Part shown: in pieces, positions 1 to 11,454 of the stretch
How the letters are laid out: each line of letters starts with the position of its first letter
How positions within the stretch are numbered: position 1 is the first letter of the stretch
Source: Cercophora sp. LCS_1
Lineage: Eukaryota > Ascomycota > Sordariomycetes > Sordariales > Lasiosphaeriaceae
Reading direction: 5' to 3'
Assembly: GCA_036250225.1 (NCBI GenBank)
Contig: JAPZLL010000045.1
Span: 124,001 to 188,000, forward strand
Length of the DNA: 64,000 nt
Translations under genes and position numbers: made by a program
The notes under the pieces: generated by a model
Databases searched by the model: none
The model's input: only the letters and a program-made list of their open reading frames with translations
What the model was told of the DNA's origin: nothing

Positions 1-2219
1 ATGGATTATGTTACGCATCTGGAAACAGACACGTACTTTATCGCCGCCCTGGCTCTGAGGACGCAAATCCTGCCCCTCAGCAAGGTTCTCACCAATCTCG
101 CTGGCAACTCGTGGGCAAGAACACTCACTGGTACTCGGGCTGAGCGGAACGAGTACATTCTTCTGCACCGATTCCACAAGAACAAGTACATCTGCCCCGA
201 CAAGCAACAGTTCCGGGGCCGACAGCAGGTCAGCGAGAACGCCGAGGGCGAGGGAGACAAGAAGAAGGACAAGTATAAAGGTGGTCTTGTCTTCGAGCCA
301 GAGAAGGGCTTGTACGACAAGTTTGTGCTTGTCATGGACTTCAACTCGCTGTATCCGTCCATCATTCAGGAGTTCAACATTTGCTTTACGACCGTTGACC
401 GGGCCAAATTGGTATGTCTATCCTGTTTTCCGGTTAGGGAAAGGCTTCTGCTGACAAGAGACAGTCGGATGACGAGGACGAAGTACCCGACGTCCCCGAT
501 AAGAAGGTGGCCCCGGGCATTCTCCCAGAGCTCATTGCGGGCTTGGTCATCCGGCGTCGAGAAGTCAAGAAGCTGATGAAGTCCAAGGGTGCGACTCCTG
601 AGGAGCTCGCCACCTGGGATATCAAGCAGCTTGCCTTGAAGCTTACAGCCAACTCCATGTACGGCTGTCTTGGTTACGACAAGTCGCGCTTCTACGCCAG
701 ACCATTGGCCGTCCTCACCACCTTCAAGGGTCGTGAGATCCTGCGCAGCACCAAGGAACTGGCCGAGAGCAAGTCACTCCAGGTCATCTACGGTGATACC
801 GACTCGGTCATGATCAATGCCAACGTCGACAACATTGCCGACGCCCTTCGTGTCGGTGAGGAGTTCAAGCGGTCCGTCAACGAGTGCTACAGACTGCTTG
901 AGATCGACATTGACAACATCTTCCGCCGCATCCTGCTGCAAGCCAAGAAGAAGTACGCCGCCATGAACATGGTTGAGGAAAACGGCAAGTGGGTCGAGAA
1001 GATGGAAGTGAAGGGTCTTGACATGCGGCGCCGTGAATACTGCGCCCTCGCCAAGGAGATCAACAAGCGCACGCTCGAGGAGATCCTCTCGGGTGATGAT
1101 ACCGAAATATCGGTCCAGCGCGTCCACGAGTATCTGCGCGACATGGCTGCCAAGATGCGTGAGATGACCATCCCAGCCCAGAAATACACCATCTACACCC
1201 AGCTCGGCAAAGCCCCCAAAGACTACCCCAACTCGGACAGCATGCCCCAGGTCCAGGTCGCCCTGCGCGAGCTGGCAAAGGGCAAGACAGTCCGCAAGGG
1301 CGACGTCATCGCCTACATCGTCACAGGCGACAGCAAAACCACGTCGGAACCCCCCGCCAAACGCGCCTACCCCTCGCACGACGTCATCAAGCCCGGCTCC
1401 GACCTGGCCCCCGACGTCGAGTGGTACATTGGCAAGCAAATCTTCCCCACCGTCGAGCGTCTCTGCGCAAACATTGTCGGCACCTCCACCGCGCAAATCG
1501 CAGAGAACCTCGGCCTCGACCCCCGACGCTTTGCCTCGTCCAGTGGCAACAGCGCCACCGGCGGCGCCGAACAAGACCGCGAGATCCACCCGCTCGAGTC
1601 CCAGATCCCCGACGCCGTCCGCTTCCGCGACTGTGTTCCCTTGTCTCTACGCTGCCGCGCCTGCAAGAACACGGTCGAATTTAACGGTCTCCTCGGTTCA
1701 CCGGAACGTGTCTCTCCCTCCGGTGTCACCTGCACATGTGGCGCAACCCTCTCCACGCTCTCCGTCGTCGCGCAGGTCGAAACCGCCATCCGCGCCCAGA
1801 CAAGCCGGTACTACGAAGGGTGGCTCGTCTGCGATGACTCAAGCTGCGGGAACCGCACCCGGCAGATCTGCGTCGAAGGCACGCGCTGTCTCGGTCCCAA
1901 GGGCCTGGGGCGGGAATGCTCGGGCAGAATGCGCTACGAGTTTGGCGAAAGGGACATGCATAGCCAACTGCTGTATTTTGCGAGCCTGTGGGATGTCGAC
2001 AAGGCCAAGACCAAAGCTGACGAGCCTGTGGTCGAGGTTGAGGGGACGACGACCATGTCCAAGGAAGAGAGGAAAGAAAAGATTTATGCCTTGGCTGAGC
2101 AGAACCGTACCAGGTTCGGGACTGTCAAGGGCGTGGTGAACAAGCATCTTGACAAGTGTGGACGGCAGTGGGTTGCCATGGACACGCTGTTTGCAAAGTT
2201 GGGATTTATTGCTGTTTGA
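1..2219 (+). CDS. POL1: DNA polymerase alpha catalytic subunit, 3' part
   Basis: Catalytic subunit of the primase-linked replicative polymerase, which extends RNA primers at origins and on the lagging strand. The 5' end lies outside the window; about 721 residues are visible, roughly the C-terminal half. Exons are 1-411 and 465-2219; the 53-nt intron has a GTATGT donor and a CTGAC branch point. B-family motifs appear in order: DFNSLYPSII (motif A), LKLTANSMYGCLG (motif B) and YGDTDSV (motif C). Two C-terminal cysteine clusters follow: CRAC...CTCG, then a second group with CDDSSCG and later cysteines. These are the zinc/B-subunit-binding modules, and together with the motifs they indicate Pol alpha. 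The ATG at base 1 is internal to the protein, not the start codon. The stop at 2217-2219 is followed by a convergent gene. Confidence 0.97.
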
Positions 2220-2685
2220 ATGGAGAGGAAACGTAATGTTATGGTCTTGTTTCAATGCTAGGATAGCGGCTTCATGGGTTGGGCGTTTGGGGTGTGGGTT
2301 AGGTTTCAATGAGCATGGCATATCTACATTTTGTATTTGTTTTGAGCAACGGAATGAACTTTGGCGATTGTCCAGTGGTGTTTTCAGGTGGGTGAAGGGC
2401 CAAGTGACAACTCCAGCACACCCCAACCACACCTCTTTCACCCAGCCATATCTTCGCTCGCAGAGCTACGCGGGAACAAGAAAACATGCACCAGAACACA
2501 CGTGATTTTAAAGTGAATTTCGCAAGCTAAAATAATGTACAATTACAACAAAAGACCCATCATCCCATATACCCTCCCAACCCTCCCAAGAGCAAAACAG
2601 CCCGAAACAAGCAAACAAGTCGTCATCTCTGCCCAACCCTCCTATCCCTCTCCCTCCTTTCAAAGAGAAAGAGCTCATCATTGAT

Positions 2686-2730
2686 TGCCCTGTCCTGCCC
2701 TGTCCTGTCCTGCCCTGTCCTGTCCTGCCC
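2686..2730. repeat. TGYCC pentamer minisatellite
   Basis: Nine contiguous pentamers of the form TGCCC or TGTCC. From 2696 they are organised as a 15-bp higher-order unit (TGCCC, TGTCC, TGTCC) repeated twice and starting a third copy. Read directly from the sequence; no coding potential. Confidence 0.9.
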
Positions 2731-2866
2731 TCCGTCCTGGATCCATCCCGTCCAAACCCGAGAGAAGAAACCACCAAGCCTCCTCCCATCCCATCCTTGC
2801 AAGAGCCGAGATATCAAGGTAGGGTCAGAGAACCCTCCTCCCTTCCCCATTCCTCATTCCCTCGCG

Positions 2867-2896
2867 GACCAGACCGGACCAGACCTGACCAGACCA
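2867..2896. repeat. GACCN pentamer repeat
   Basis: Six contiguous pentamers GACCA, GACCG, GACCA, GACCT, GACCA, GACCA. A second, unrelated five-base periodicity in the same intergenic region as the TGYCC tract. Confidence 0.85.
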
Positions 2897-3488
2897 TCAT
2901 TAAAGAAACCGAGCAGAGACGACAGACGGGGAAATGGTACATGATGTTTTCGACGAAAAGCAGTTGCTGTTCACGCACGCCCGCCAACATGGTGTGATGT
3001 AGTGCGAGTGTGAGTGTGAGTGTGCCATTCTAGGTAGTTCGCAAATACCGTGTCTGAATGAACGAAAAACACCCCGAGTCGCTCGAAAATGGGAAAAAGG
3101 AAGAACAAGCAGAGGAAACAAGACAAGGCGCATGATGTATGGGTAGAAACTGTGGCGCATCTTATTAGAAAGAGATAAGTACCGGAAAAGCCCTTCCCTC
3201 CTTAAGTCATCTGCTGAGAAATATGCGCTTCGGAACCTTTAACACGTACATCAACACATGGGTGGAAGTGAATGAGAAAAATATTTCCGGTCCGTCCAAA
3301 ACTCCATAACGGCAAAAATCTCCACCAGCACCAAAGCGGTGTCATAGGAGAGCTCTAGAGGTATCATGACGACTTCAACTTTTGGGAGAGAAATTTTGAG
3401 AACCCGCCTGCAAATGCAATGAACAAACCCCGCCCGGTCTAACATGCACGATCATGAATGCAGTGAACCGTTTCCCATGGAAAGAGCC

Positions 3489-6400
3489 TCAATCCTTCTT
3501 TTCGCTCACTGCCGTGTCAAGCGCAGCTTTGGAAAGCGCGGGAGACGCAGCGGTGGACGGAGGAGAGGCCGGGTTCTCTCCTGTGTCGGCGAGCAAGCTG
3601 TCCAAAACGTTAGTACAATTGGTTTGCTGACTTTGCAACGTTGCCACTTACCCAAATGCATTTGTGTGAGCGACTGGAGGCGTGCCAGTGCGCGAAGAAG
3701 CACCAGAATCGTCGCCACCGCGACCGAAAGCGCCACCAGGCGCGAGCCGTCGACCACTGTTGCTTCTAGAGTTGAACATGGATGTCGGGCCGAAAGAAGT
3801 GTTCTGGCTGGCCGATCGGCTGCCGGTAACCTTGAGGCGTCGCAAGTCGTCCATCTGGACCTGGTTGGGGGGAGCTTGCGAGAACTGCGAGTAGCCCCTG
3901 GCGTCACCGCGACCTCCAGTGGGCCGACCGCCGGCGCCACTGCCCCGTGTGTTGTTCCGGGCGCTCTCGGCAGCCTTCTGGGCAGCTGCTGCCTCAGCCT
4001 GTTTTGCGTTAGCTTCACGTGTCTTGCTGTGGGATGCAATGTATCAACTAAACGTACCTCTTGACGGACTTCCTCGAGCGTTTTGGGACCCTTGTTCTGG
4101 TCCTTGGAGGCCCAACCGACTTTGCGAAGGTCGACAATATCCATGAGCATGAACTTGAGACGACTGGGGAGGTCGGGAAGCTGAATGATGGCGTCGATGC
4201 GCTGGAAGTAGGCCTCCATCATAGGGCGGCCCTTGTCAGAGTTATCAAGGACGCCACCAACGGTCCTGAGCAGCTTGGTCAGGGACTCGATTTCGGCCTC
4301 GTCAGGAATACCCTGGAACTCGAGCAGCTTGCGCACACACTCGTGCATGATGCGCTCCGTCAACATGCCGAGCTTGAATAGCTCACCAATAAACTGCACC
4401 AAGCCCAGACCACGTCGCTTGGCGGCCGCAGCCTTGTAGTAGTCGTCCGTGAACGACTCGGTGCCCTTGACCTCGGGAAGATCAACCTTCCAGCCGCGCT
4501 CGAACTCCTCCTGGCATCTGTTGAGAAGATACTTTCGGAAAAGGGCGCCGCCAGTAACGGCATTCCCAGCTTTATCTTTAATGTTCTCATCCTTGATGTT
4601 GGGGCTCATAGTCTCAAGCATTCGCTTGCAGAACTTGGCGTACATGGATGCCCAGTGAGCCTCATCAGTAGCCTTCTCAAAGGTAAGCTGAATAACCTGG
4701 CGAAGCGTGCGACCATCCTGTTCATTCTCAGACTGCGAGGCGATTGCGAGAATGCCGTCCGCGATCTTGTCGAACTTCTCAGGCGTCATCTTGTTGAGCG
4801 CAGCCTTCACCTTACGCTGCACAGTTTCAGGATCCATGTGGCCGGGCTGGGTGGAAGCAGGGCCGGAGCCGGCCTTGCCAATACTAATGGGCTTCCAGCC
4901 AGTCGCCGACACCGTGATGGGCTTGAGGTCCATTCCCTGGGTGAGGGGCATGGTCTTGGCAGCTTGGGCTTCGTTCTTGCCGCCGAACTCACGCTTGCTA
5001 CCACCGCCGCGTCGACTACCTGTGCGAGGCGAGTTAGGCATAGCACCGGCGTTGGTTGACGAGGGTGTTCGGCTGATGGAGGGGAAACCACCCGTACGGC
5101 CAAAAGCCATACCACCAGCACCAACACCACCGGGTCGGGGCATGCTACCGCCGCCCTGTGACATCGCGAACCGCTGCTCCGAGGTGGTGCCAGGCGGGAG
5201 GGTCTTAGCCCCAAACTGGCCCATCGCACCTTGCTGCGGGAATCCACCAGTGGCTCCTGAGCGGGATCCCTGGCGGGCAGAACCGCCACCAGGCGTGCGC
5301 GCAGACGCCGAACGGTTGCCCTCGCCATCCCCAATGAGAGTCTTGACTTGTTGGTGGAACTCCAGCGACGGTTGCTCGGTGAACACGCCCTGGAACTGGA
5401 GAAGGAACTGAGCGTCGTACTTGAAGACCTTCCCCTTCTTGGAGACGGCCGAGTTCAGAGCTGGGTTGGGTGACATGACACCGGGAGGATAAATATCGTA
5501 CTCGACACGGTCCAGAAGACGAGATGTCTTGAGAGACTGAAGGGCGGCGCTGGGCTGCGGTGCCTCGACGGGCTTCGTGTTCAGCGGTGAGAGGTTGAGA
5601 GGCACGGGCTTGCTCTTTTGCTTCTCGCTCGGGCCGGGCCGTGGTGCAGATGTTGCTGCGGCATCAGGTGTCTTCTTATCTGACAACTCCAGCTCGTCCA
5701 TCTTCTTTGAAAGGAGATCGCCCAAAGACGGTCCGGTGGCGCCAGTCTTCTCCTTTTCGGCACGCTTCCGCTCACGTTCCTCCTCAAGCCTCTCCATCTC
5801 GCGCTCTTGCTCCCTGAGCTTTCGGTCATTCTCGGCCGCTGAGGCAAGCTTATCTGCCTCCTCTTTCTTCTTGCGCTCCTCGGCCTCAGCCTTCTTCCGG
5901 GCCGTAATCTCGGCCTGCTGCTGCTCACGACGAGCGTCCTCTTCTTCCATCTCGCGAATCATCCTCTCCATCTCGTCTTCCTCGTCGGCAGCCGTATTCT
6001 CAGACTCCTTGGCAGCTTTCTCAGCAGCCTCGGCATCAGCCTTTGCTTTGGCTTCCGCGTCAGCCTTGGCTTTAGCCTCAGCTTCAGCCTTGAGCTTGGC
6101 CTCAGCCTCAGCCTGTTCCTTGGCCTTTGCCTCCTCGGCTGCCTTGGCTTCAGCTGCCTTCTTCTCTGCAGCAAGACGCTCCTCCTCCTTTGCCTTCTCC
6201 TCAGCAGCAGCCTTCTCAGCAGCAGCCTTGTCGGCAGCGGCCTTGGCAAGTTCATCCTCCTTGCCCTTTTCGTTGGCCTGATCGGCGGCGATCTTCTTAG
6301 CAATGTCGTCCTTGAACTGATTGCGGCGCTCTTCGGCAGTCTTGGCCTCTGCTACCTTGGCCTCGGCGGACTTGCTGGCAACGCTGTCGGTCCGAACGTG

Positions 6401-8275
6401 GGAGGGCGTTGACGACTTGGGGGGTGGCGTGGGAGAAGCCGCAACAGGTGGCGTCCTGGACTGCTGAATGCTCGGTGCTGGCGAGTTAGAAGCTGCTTTC
6501 ACTGCATTCAAATCAACGACGTTGCCATTGGCGTCCTTGATGGTTATCCCGGCGCTCTTTTTTGGTCGCGTAAAGGCACCCGAGGAAACGATTGCTGGCG
6601 GTGCTTGTGCCGCACGAGGTGTGCCCTGGGCGACAGGAGGAGCCTGGCTGGGGCCGGTACTAGATGCAGGACGGTCAGAGATCTGTGAGGGGTTACGCGA
6701 CATTGGCTGAGCCGCAGGCGGTCCCGGAGCATATTGAGGGACGAATGGCTGGCCAGCGTAACCGGCTTGCGGGGGGGGCATGTATTGCATCTGTGGGTTG
6801 TAAGGGTTGTAGCCAGACATGCCAGGCATGAGTGGGTAGTTAGTTTGAGGAGCGCCGTAGTTCATCTGTTCGTGTTCAGTCAGCAATTGCTCGAAGTTAC
6901 CGCTGGCTGGCGACAAGTCGATTGGTGGCCTTCCGTCGCCGTTGAAGAAAGGAGAAAAGACTGGAGGAGGGTAAAGAGAATGAGGATGCATAGGAACAGG
7001 GCGCTGAGCAGCAAACGTATAGGAAGTGGGCGGTACATCTGAAATGTCGGCAGACGGTGGGAAACCGTTGAATTCCTGGCGATGATCCGGACCCATGTCC
7101 CAACGCTTACTGTTCCGACGCGCCTTATTGTAAGAAGGCTCATTGCTTAACGGCCTCTGAGAACTGTGAGGCTGCGATTGGAAGCTCTTGCTGCTGTCCC
7201 GTCGCCCCTTGTTCTTCTTGCCTGGCTTGTGAAAGGAGTCGTTGGGAGGAAAAGGGGACTTTACAGGTTGACCGTATGGCATCATGTTGGGCGCGTAGTA
7301 TTGAGGTTGGCCTGGCGCCAAGGTAGCGTTTTGCATTGTCGGTGTTCCATGGTGCGGTAAAGCAGGTGTCGCAGCCGGGCTGGCACGGGGCGAAGGGAAA
7401 CCTCGGCCTCCTTGATTGTACTGCACGCCGCCACGACCAGCACCAGGGCCTGGATATCGCTGTTGTTGCGGCGGAGGAAAGCCCATGGGCTGGCTGTTGT
7501 TGTATCCGGCACCGAAGCTCCCGCCACGGCCACGGCCACCTTGGAAGCCGCCTCGGTGGCCAGGACCGCTGTGACCAACCGCCTCGTTGTGAGCAGAGGC
7601 CTGCGAGTCCCGTCGGACATGAGGGTTCTGACCCGGAGCGGGGTGGGATAGTGAGTGCTGCTTCATGTGGCCCTAAAACAAGGCGGTCAGCACTAATCCG
7701 AGACGCAAGGTTGTGAATTGTAAACTTACATTATTGTCGCCAGGGAAGCTTCCGAACGTCAGGTTTGTCTGCGCATTGGATGGGGCGCGTTGACCGCCGC
7801 TCTGCTGTGGGATCTGAGGAATCGGAGATGGCGAGTGGGCTGGAGAGGCAATCCTGGGGTTACCGCCACCGGGAATCGGAATCGGGGCCGCACCGCCGAT
7901 CTGCGGTGTGCTGTGAGGCATGGCTGGCGACTCGTAGCCGAACTGGATAGGCTTGTTGCCGCCGACCGGGCCACCGTTGATGTTGCTGGGGGCGCTCACA
8001 TTGCCGAAGGTGAGGGACGACTTGCGGGAATGGTCGACTAGGCCGCTGCTGGAGCCACGGACAACCGGGGGTGCAGCCGGGACAGCGACTTTGCCATTTG
8101 AGACTGGAGGCTTCCCATTCTGCGAGCCTCCAACGACGACGGGAGCCGCGTTTGTAGTCACTGGCATCTGCGTTGACATCGATGTCTCAGTCGCGCTGGC
8201 AGCGGAAGCATACGACTTGGATGCGGAAGATGCGAGTGCCGGTGTTTGATTCTGTTGACCCGCAGAAGAGGCCAT
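3489..8275 (-). CDS. TIF4631: Translation initiation factor eIF4G
   Basis: Scaffold of cytoplasmic eIF4F; it joins cap-binding eIF4E to eIF4A and so to the 40S subunit. Exons (minus strand) are 8275-7730, 7672-4058, 3998-3652 and 3597-3489, giving 1538 residues. The introns are 57, 59 and 54 nt; the last two have CTAAC branch points. The start at 8275 (MASSAGQQNQ) is chosen because the reading frame upstream looks like UTR. Order: low-complexity Q/G/P-rich N terminus with RGG-like repeats; an Ala/Glu/Lys-rich charged, probably coiled-coil, stretch at about 620-830; a canonical eIF4E-binding motif YDAQFLL (YxxxxL-phi) near residue 934; a MIF4G HEAT domain at about 1134-1370; a Gly/Arg/Ser-rich tail. 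No MA3 domain is visible, as is usual in fungal eIF4G. The C-terminal exons depend on hand-placed splice sites, but the frame closes at a TGA. Confidence 0.95.
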
Positions 8276-11200
8276 GCACAGAATCGAGGGCGGGCGATGG
8301 AAAGCTTCACAAGTGCTTTCGCTGTCGCGCGGTCGTTGAGGTGAGGTTAAACTCGCTCGAAATGGTTTGTCGAATCGCAGATCCGATCGGTCGCGCCGAC
8401 AAAGAGAGTGGTCGTCGTGCGGGAGAAAAAAAGACACAGCAGCGCAAAAGGTGCTGATGGTTCAGGATTGCGTTGCGCGAAATACTCGGGATTAGGTTGT
8501 TGGGAAAACCGATGCCAAAGACCAAGTCTATGATCAAAGAGAGTTGTGGCTGCGTCGCAAAAGGTCGAGCGTTGCTGCCGACCGTAAGGGGATTTCTCGT
8601 GGCCGACCGTGGGTATTACGGTGGAGTGGAGATGTATCTCTGATTCTCGAAAAACAAGTTCCGAGAAGAGAATACAAACCGTATTATGGGGAGAAAAAGA
8701 ACCAGAAGAAAATATCCTCCTTGGGGTTCTTCACGAGGTGTGGTTGGGTGAGGTTAGAAAAATCGGGGGAAGGGCCAAATTTTTTTTGGGGAGCGCTCTG
8801 AGATAGCGAAGGAAGGGGGGGCCTGCCACAGTGCCCAGCATTCCGCCAGCATTCCGCCAGCACTCGCTGAGCGCAAAACCCGGACCCACTTCAAAGCCTC
8901 CACAGGTTACTCCCCACGTCAATTGCGCCCACAAGTACATGGTGATTTATTAGTCATTCACTTTGCCCGCACTTTAGGTTTGATCTTTCGCCTGTATGTC
9001 TCGATTCCTCCAGACCCGACCACAGACCTTCAGATAATTTCCTCCAGCACGTGTTTCGCAAGTTGCACTGGCAGCCTTGCTTTAATCCGTATTATATTGG
9101 ACTAGTATTGGACTAGATGTCCAACCCTCATACAGTTCTCTACTTTGCAGCCTCAGACTGGCCCATATATGTTTGTGGGCGGCGGATGGCGATGTCGTGG
9201 AGCACATCTGTCTGGATACCTATTGATGGCGTTGACAGCATGGTTGCCCACGGCTACTCTCGGACCCACTCAACAGCACCTCCAGTGCGGATATACCAAG
9301 GCGTATGTCCGTGGTTTCAAGGCAGTAGTGAGAGCAGATGACGATATTCTTGCCAGGTTGCGAGACAAGGCGATTGTAAGCTCAAAAGGGGAGTAGGGAA
9401 GAACATTTCCGTTCCTGATTCCCTTCAACCCAAAGAGGGTGCAACAAAGAAAAAGGCTTGCGTTTGCCGCTTGGCATGAGCCGCAAAGACGAGGCGACGA
9501 CCAGCTTTTTCTTTCTGCTGATGTTGGAAATACCCATTCATGCAGTGCCGCAACCCGCCACTTTCCCTTTCTCTACGCGACCGCCCTCTTTGCTTGCGCC
9601 CAAGTGGGAGCAAAGAAAACGGCAGCATTCCATCCTTTTATCACCGGCATGACCAGCACAATAGTTTGGAGATTCGGAATTGTATTGTTTGTTTCATCGA
9701 GCTTTGGGGCTTCGGAGGGGCACTCCGCGCAGTTGCGGTTCCCTGGTTTGCGAGACAACCCTAAATCATCCCATCTTTGTGTCGGGAGGTTGTGGCCAAG
9801 AGGGGCATTTTATGCGGCCTTTCCAGACCTCGGGCGGAGCAGGAGACCCTTTTTCTGGGGGACGGGGAGAAAAAGATGCGACCTCGGGAGGCTAAAGCAA
9901 ACGGAGTTTCACCAACACTGGAAAAACACGGTTCCATGGTCTAATGAAAAGGGGAAAAAATGATGGTTCGCGGTTCGCGACTTCCACGCGTACGTGTCGT
10001 GATTGGCCGACGGCACAGTATGAAAGAAAATTCGAAAGAGAGGGAGGGAGCGAAGGTAACCTGGGAAGTGGCCTGCTTTTTCTCGCGGGTAATACGGGAT
10101 AGAATGGCACGCCAACCTGAGAGCCGTTCGCGACCAACCTAACCGTCTCGGCCTTACGACGACGCCAGCAGTATGCATCCCGGCACCCGCCTACCAGCCT
10201 TTCCTCCCCTATCAAACTTGTGCGACAGAAACAAGAGGGACGATTATTTTTGGGTCGTCGAATTGTTCTCTTGCATCCGTCCATTTTACCCGATCTTTAT
10301 CCTGGATCACTGATTCTGTGGACGGCGCCCATGTGCCGTCGATCTGGGGAAGAATAACGACGATCAAGAGAATTGCCGGGGGAAGCTGGTGACGAGTCTG
10401 CCTTCCGCCAAATACGTCGTCTTGCTCTGTACCGAGAGGACTTGAATAGACAGGCTGCATTCGCACAGAACAGCTTGCCCAGCAACACACAGTGGCAAAC
10501 CTAAATAGGGGGGCTCCTTGGCTCTGCTCAACAGCCAGCGACCACAAGCCCGAAATCCACTCAAAAAAAAAGGGACCACATCTGTACATACGCAGCTGCT
10601 TGGGCACGCCTTGGGTTCGCAGCCCACAGGACTTTTAGGCCAATCGCCTTAAAAAGGGCAAGAGACCTGAAGAATTCTGCCCACCAAACGGATAACCTTC
10701 TTTTTTTTTTTTGACGTTCGCCGTTTGGCCGTACAAACGGGAAGTTTCCTATGCATGTTGCCACACCCCTCTCGTCGAATGGGAGCAATGGCGAATCGCG
10801 ACTCGCCGCAGTCTACTGCATGGCCGTCTTGACTCACCTGATGCCAAGCTTGTCCGAATGTTCTCTGTTGCACCTCGTTTTCTGTCGCCCCAACTGAGTC
10901 GGTCTCCTTGGTCCTTTGCAACGTCATACCAGTCTGACTGGCACTTTCGCCGTGCTGCTTGTCGGCCAGCAGACCATGGGTCAGCTCGACCTCGAGGCCG
11001 CTGCGTCCGAGAGCGAAGCGGTAGACGTGCAGCGGGAAATCGGAGAATGTTCTGTGCTCTTGTCGCCAGCTGCGAGGTGACGACAGTGTGGACTGGTTTA
11101 CGGTGTTTTGCCCTGTGGGGCGGGTCATGCAGGGAAGACGCCTCCCTTCCTGTCGCCTTCTGTGCCCGGCGAAGAGAAACCGTTGGATTGGACGCATGAT

Positions 11201-11454
11201 CGTGAAAACGCAGGGAGGTCTAGTTGGCTCTAAAATGGACGCACTGCGGGAGCACACACTGTGGGCGTGTTATCTTTGCACTTTGGCAGCACACAAGACG
11301 TCGCGATAAGTCGCTGATACCAAATTGTGATGACCACTCGTTCAACATTTTGTCTGTGTCACAACCCTAATTGCTCCCGTTGCCCTCAACCGTTCGAGGG
11401 ATACCTAAACGCCACAAGAATCTAAATATCCCGTTTTCCGAACCGAGTTCCGAC
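8276..11454. other. Gene-free 3.2 kb region
   Basis: Between the eIF4G start and the Aquarius stop. Open frames of up to about 200 codons exist on both strands, but none shows recognisable domains or plausible fungal splice-joined exons. Part must be the eIF4G promoter and 5' UTR and the Aquarius 3' UTR. It contains short homopolymers, for example a T run near 10,701-10,712. I see no tRNA, rRNA or transposase remnant. Confidence 0.5.

Larger units (their letters stand above)
2220..3488. other. Convergent intergenic region POL1/eIF4G
   Basis: 1.27 kb between the 3' ends of POL1 (+) and the eIF4G gene (-), presumably both 3' UTRs and terminators. No coding region is supported. It holds several short tandem repeats: TGYCC pentamers near 2.7 kb, GACCN pentamers near 2.88 kb and a GTGTGA run near 3.01 kb. 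Confidence 0.6.

Noticed and set aside
774..1589. 271-codon minus-strand frame inside POL1
   Set aside because: Antisense shadow of a highly conserved polymerase exon; no independent features.
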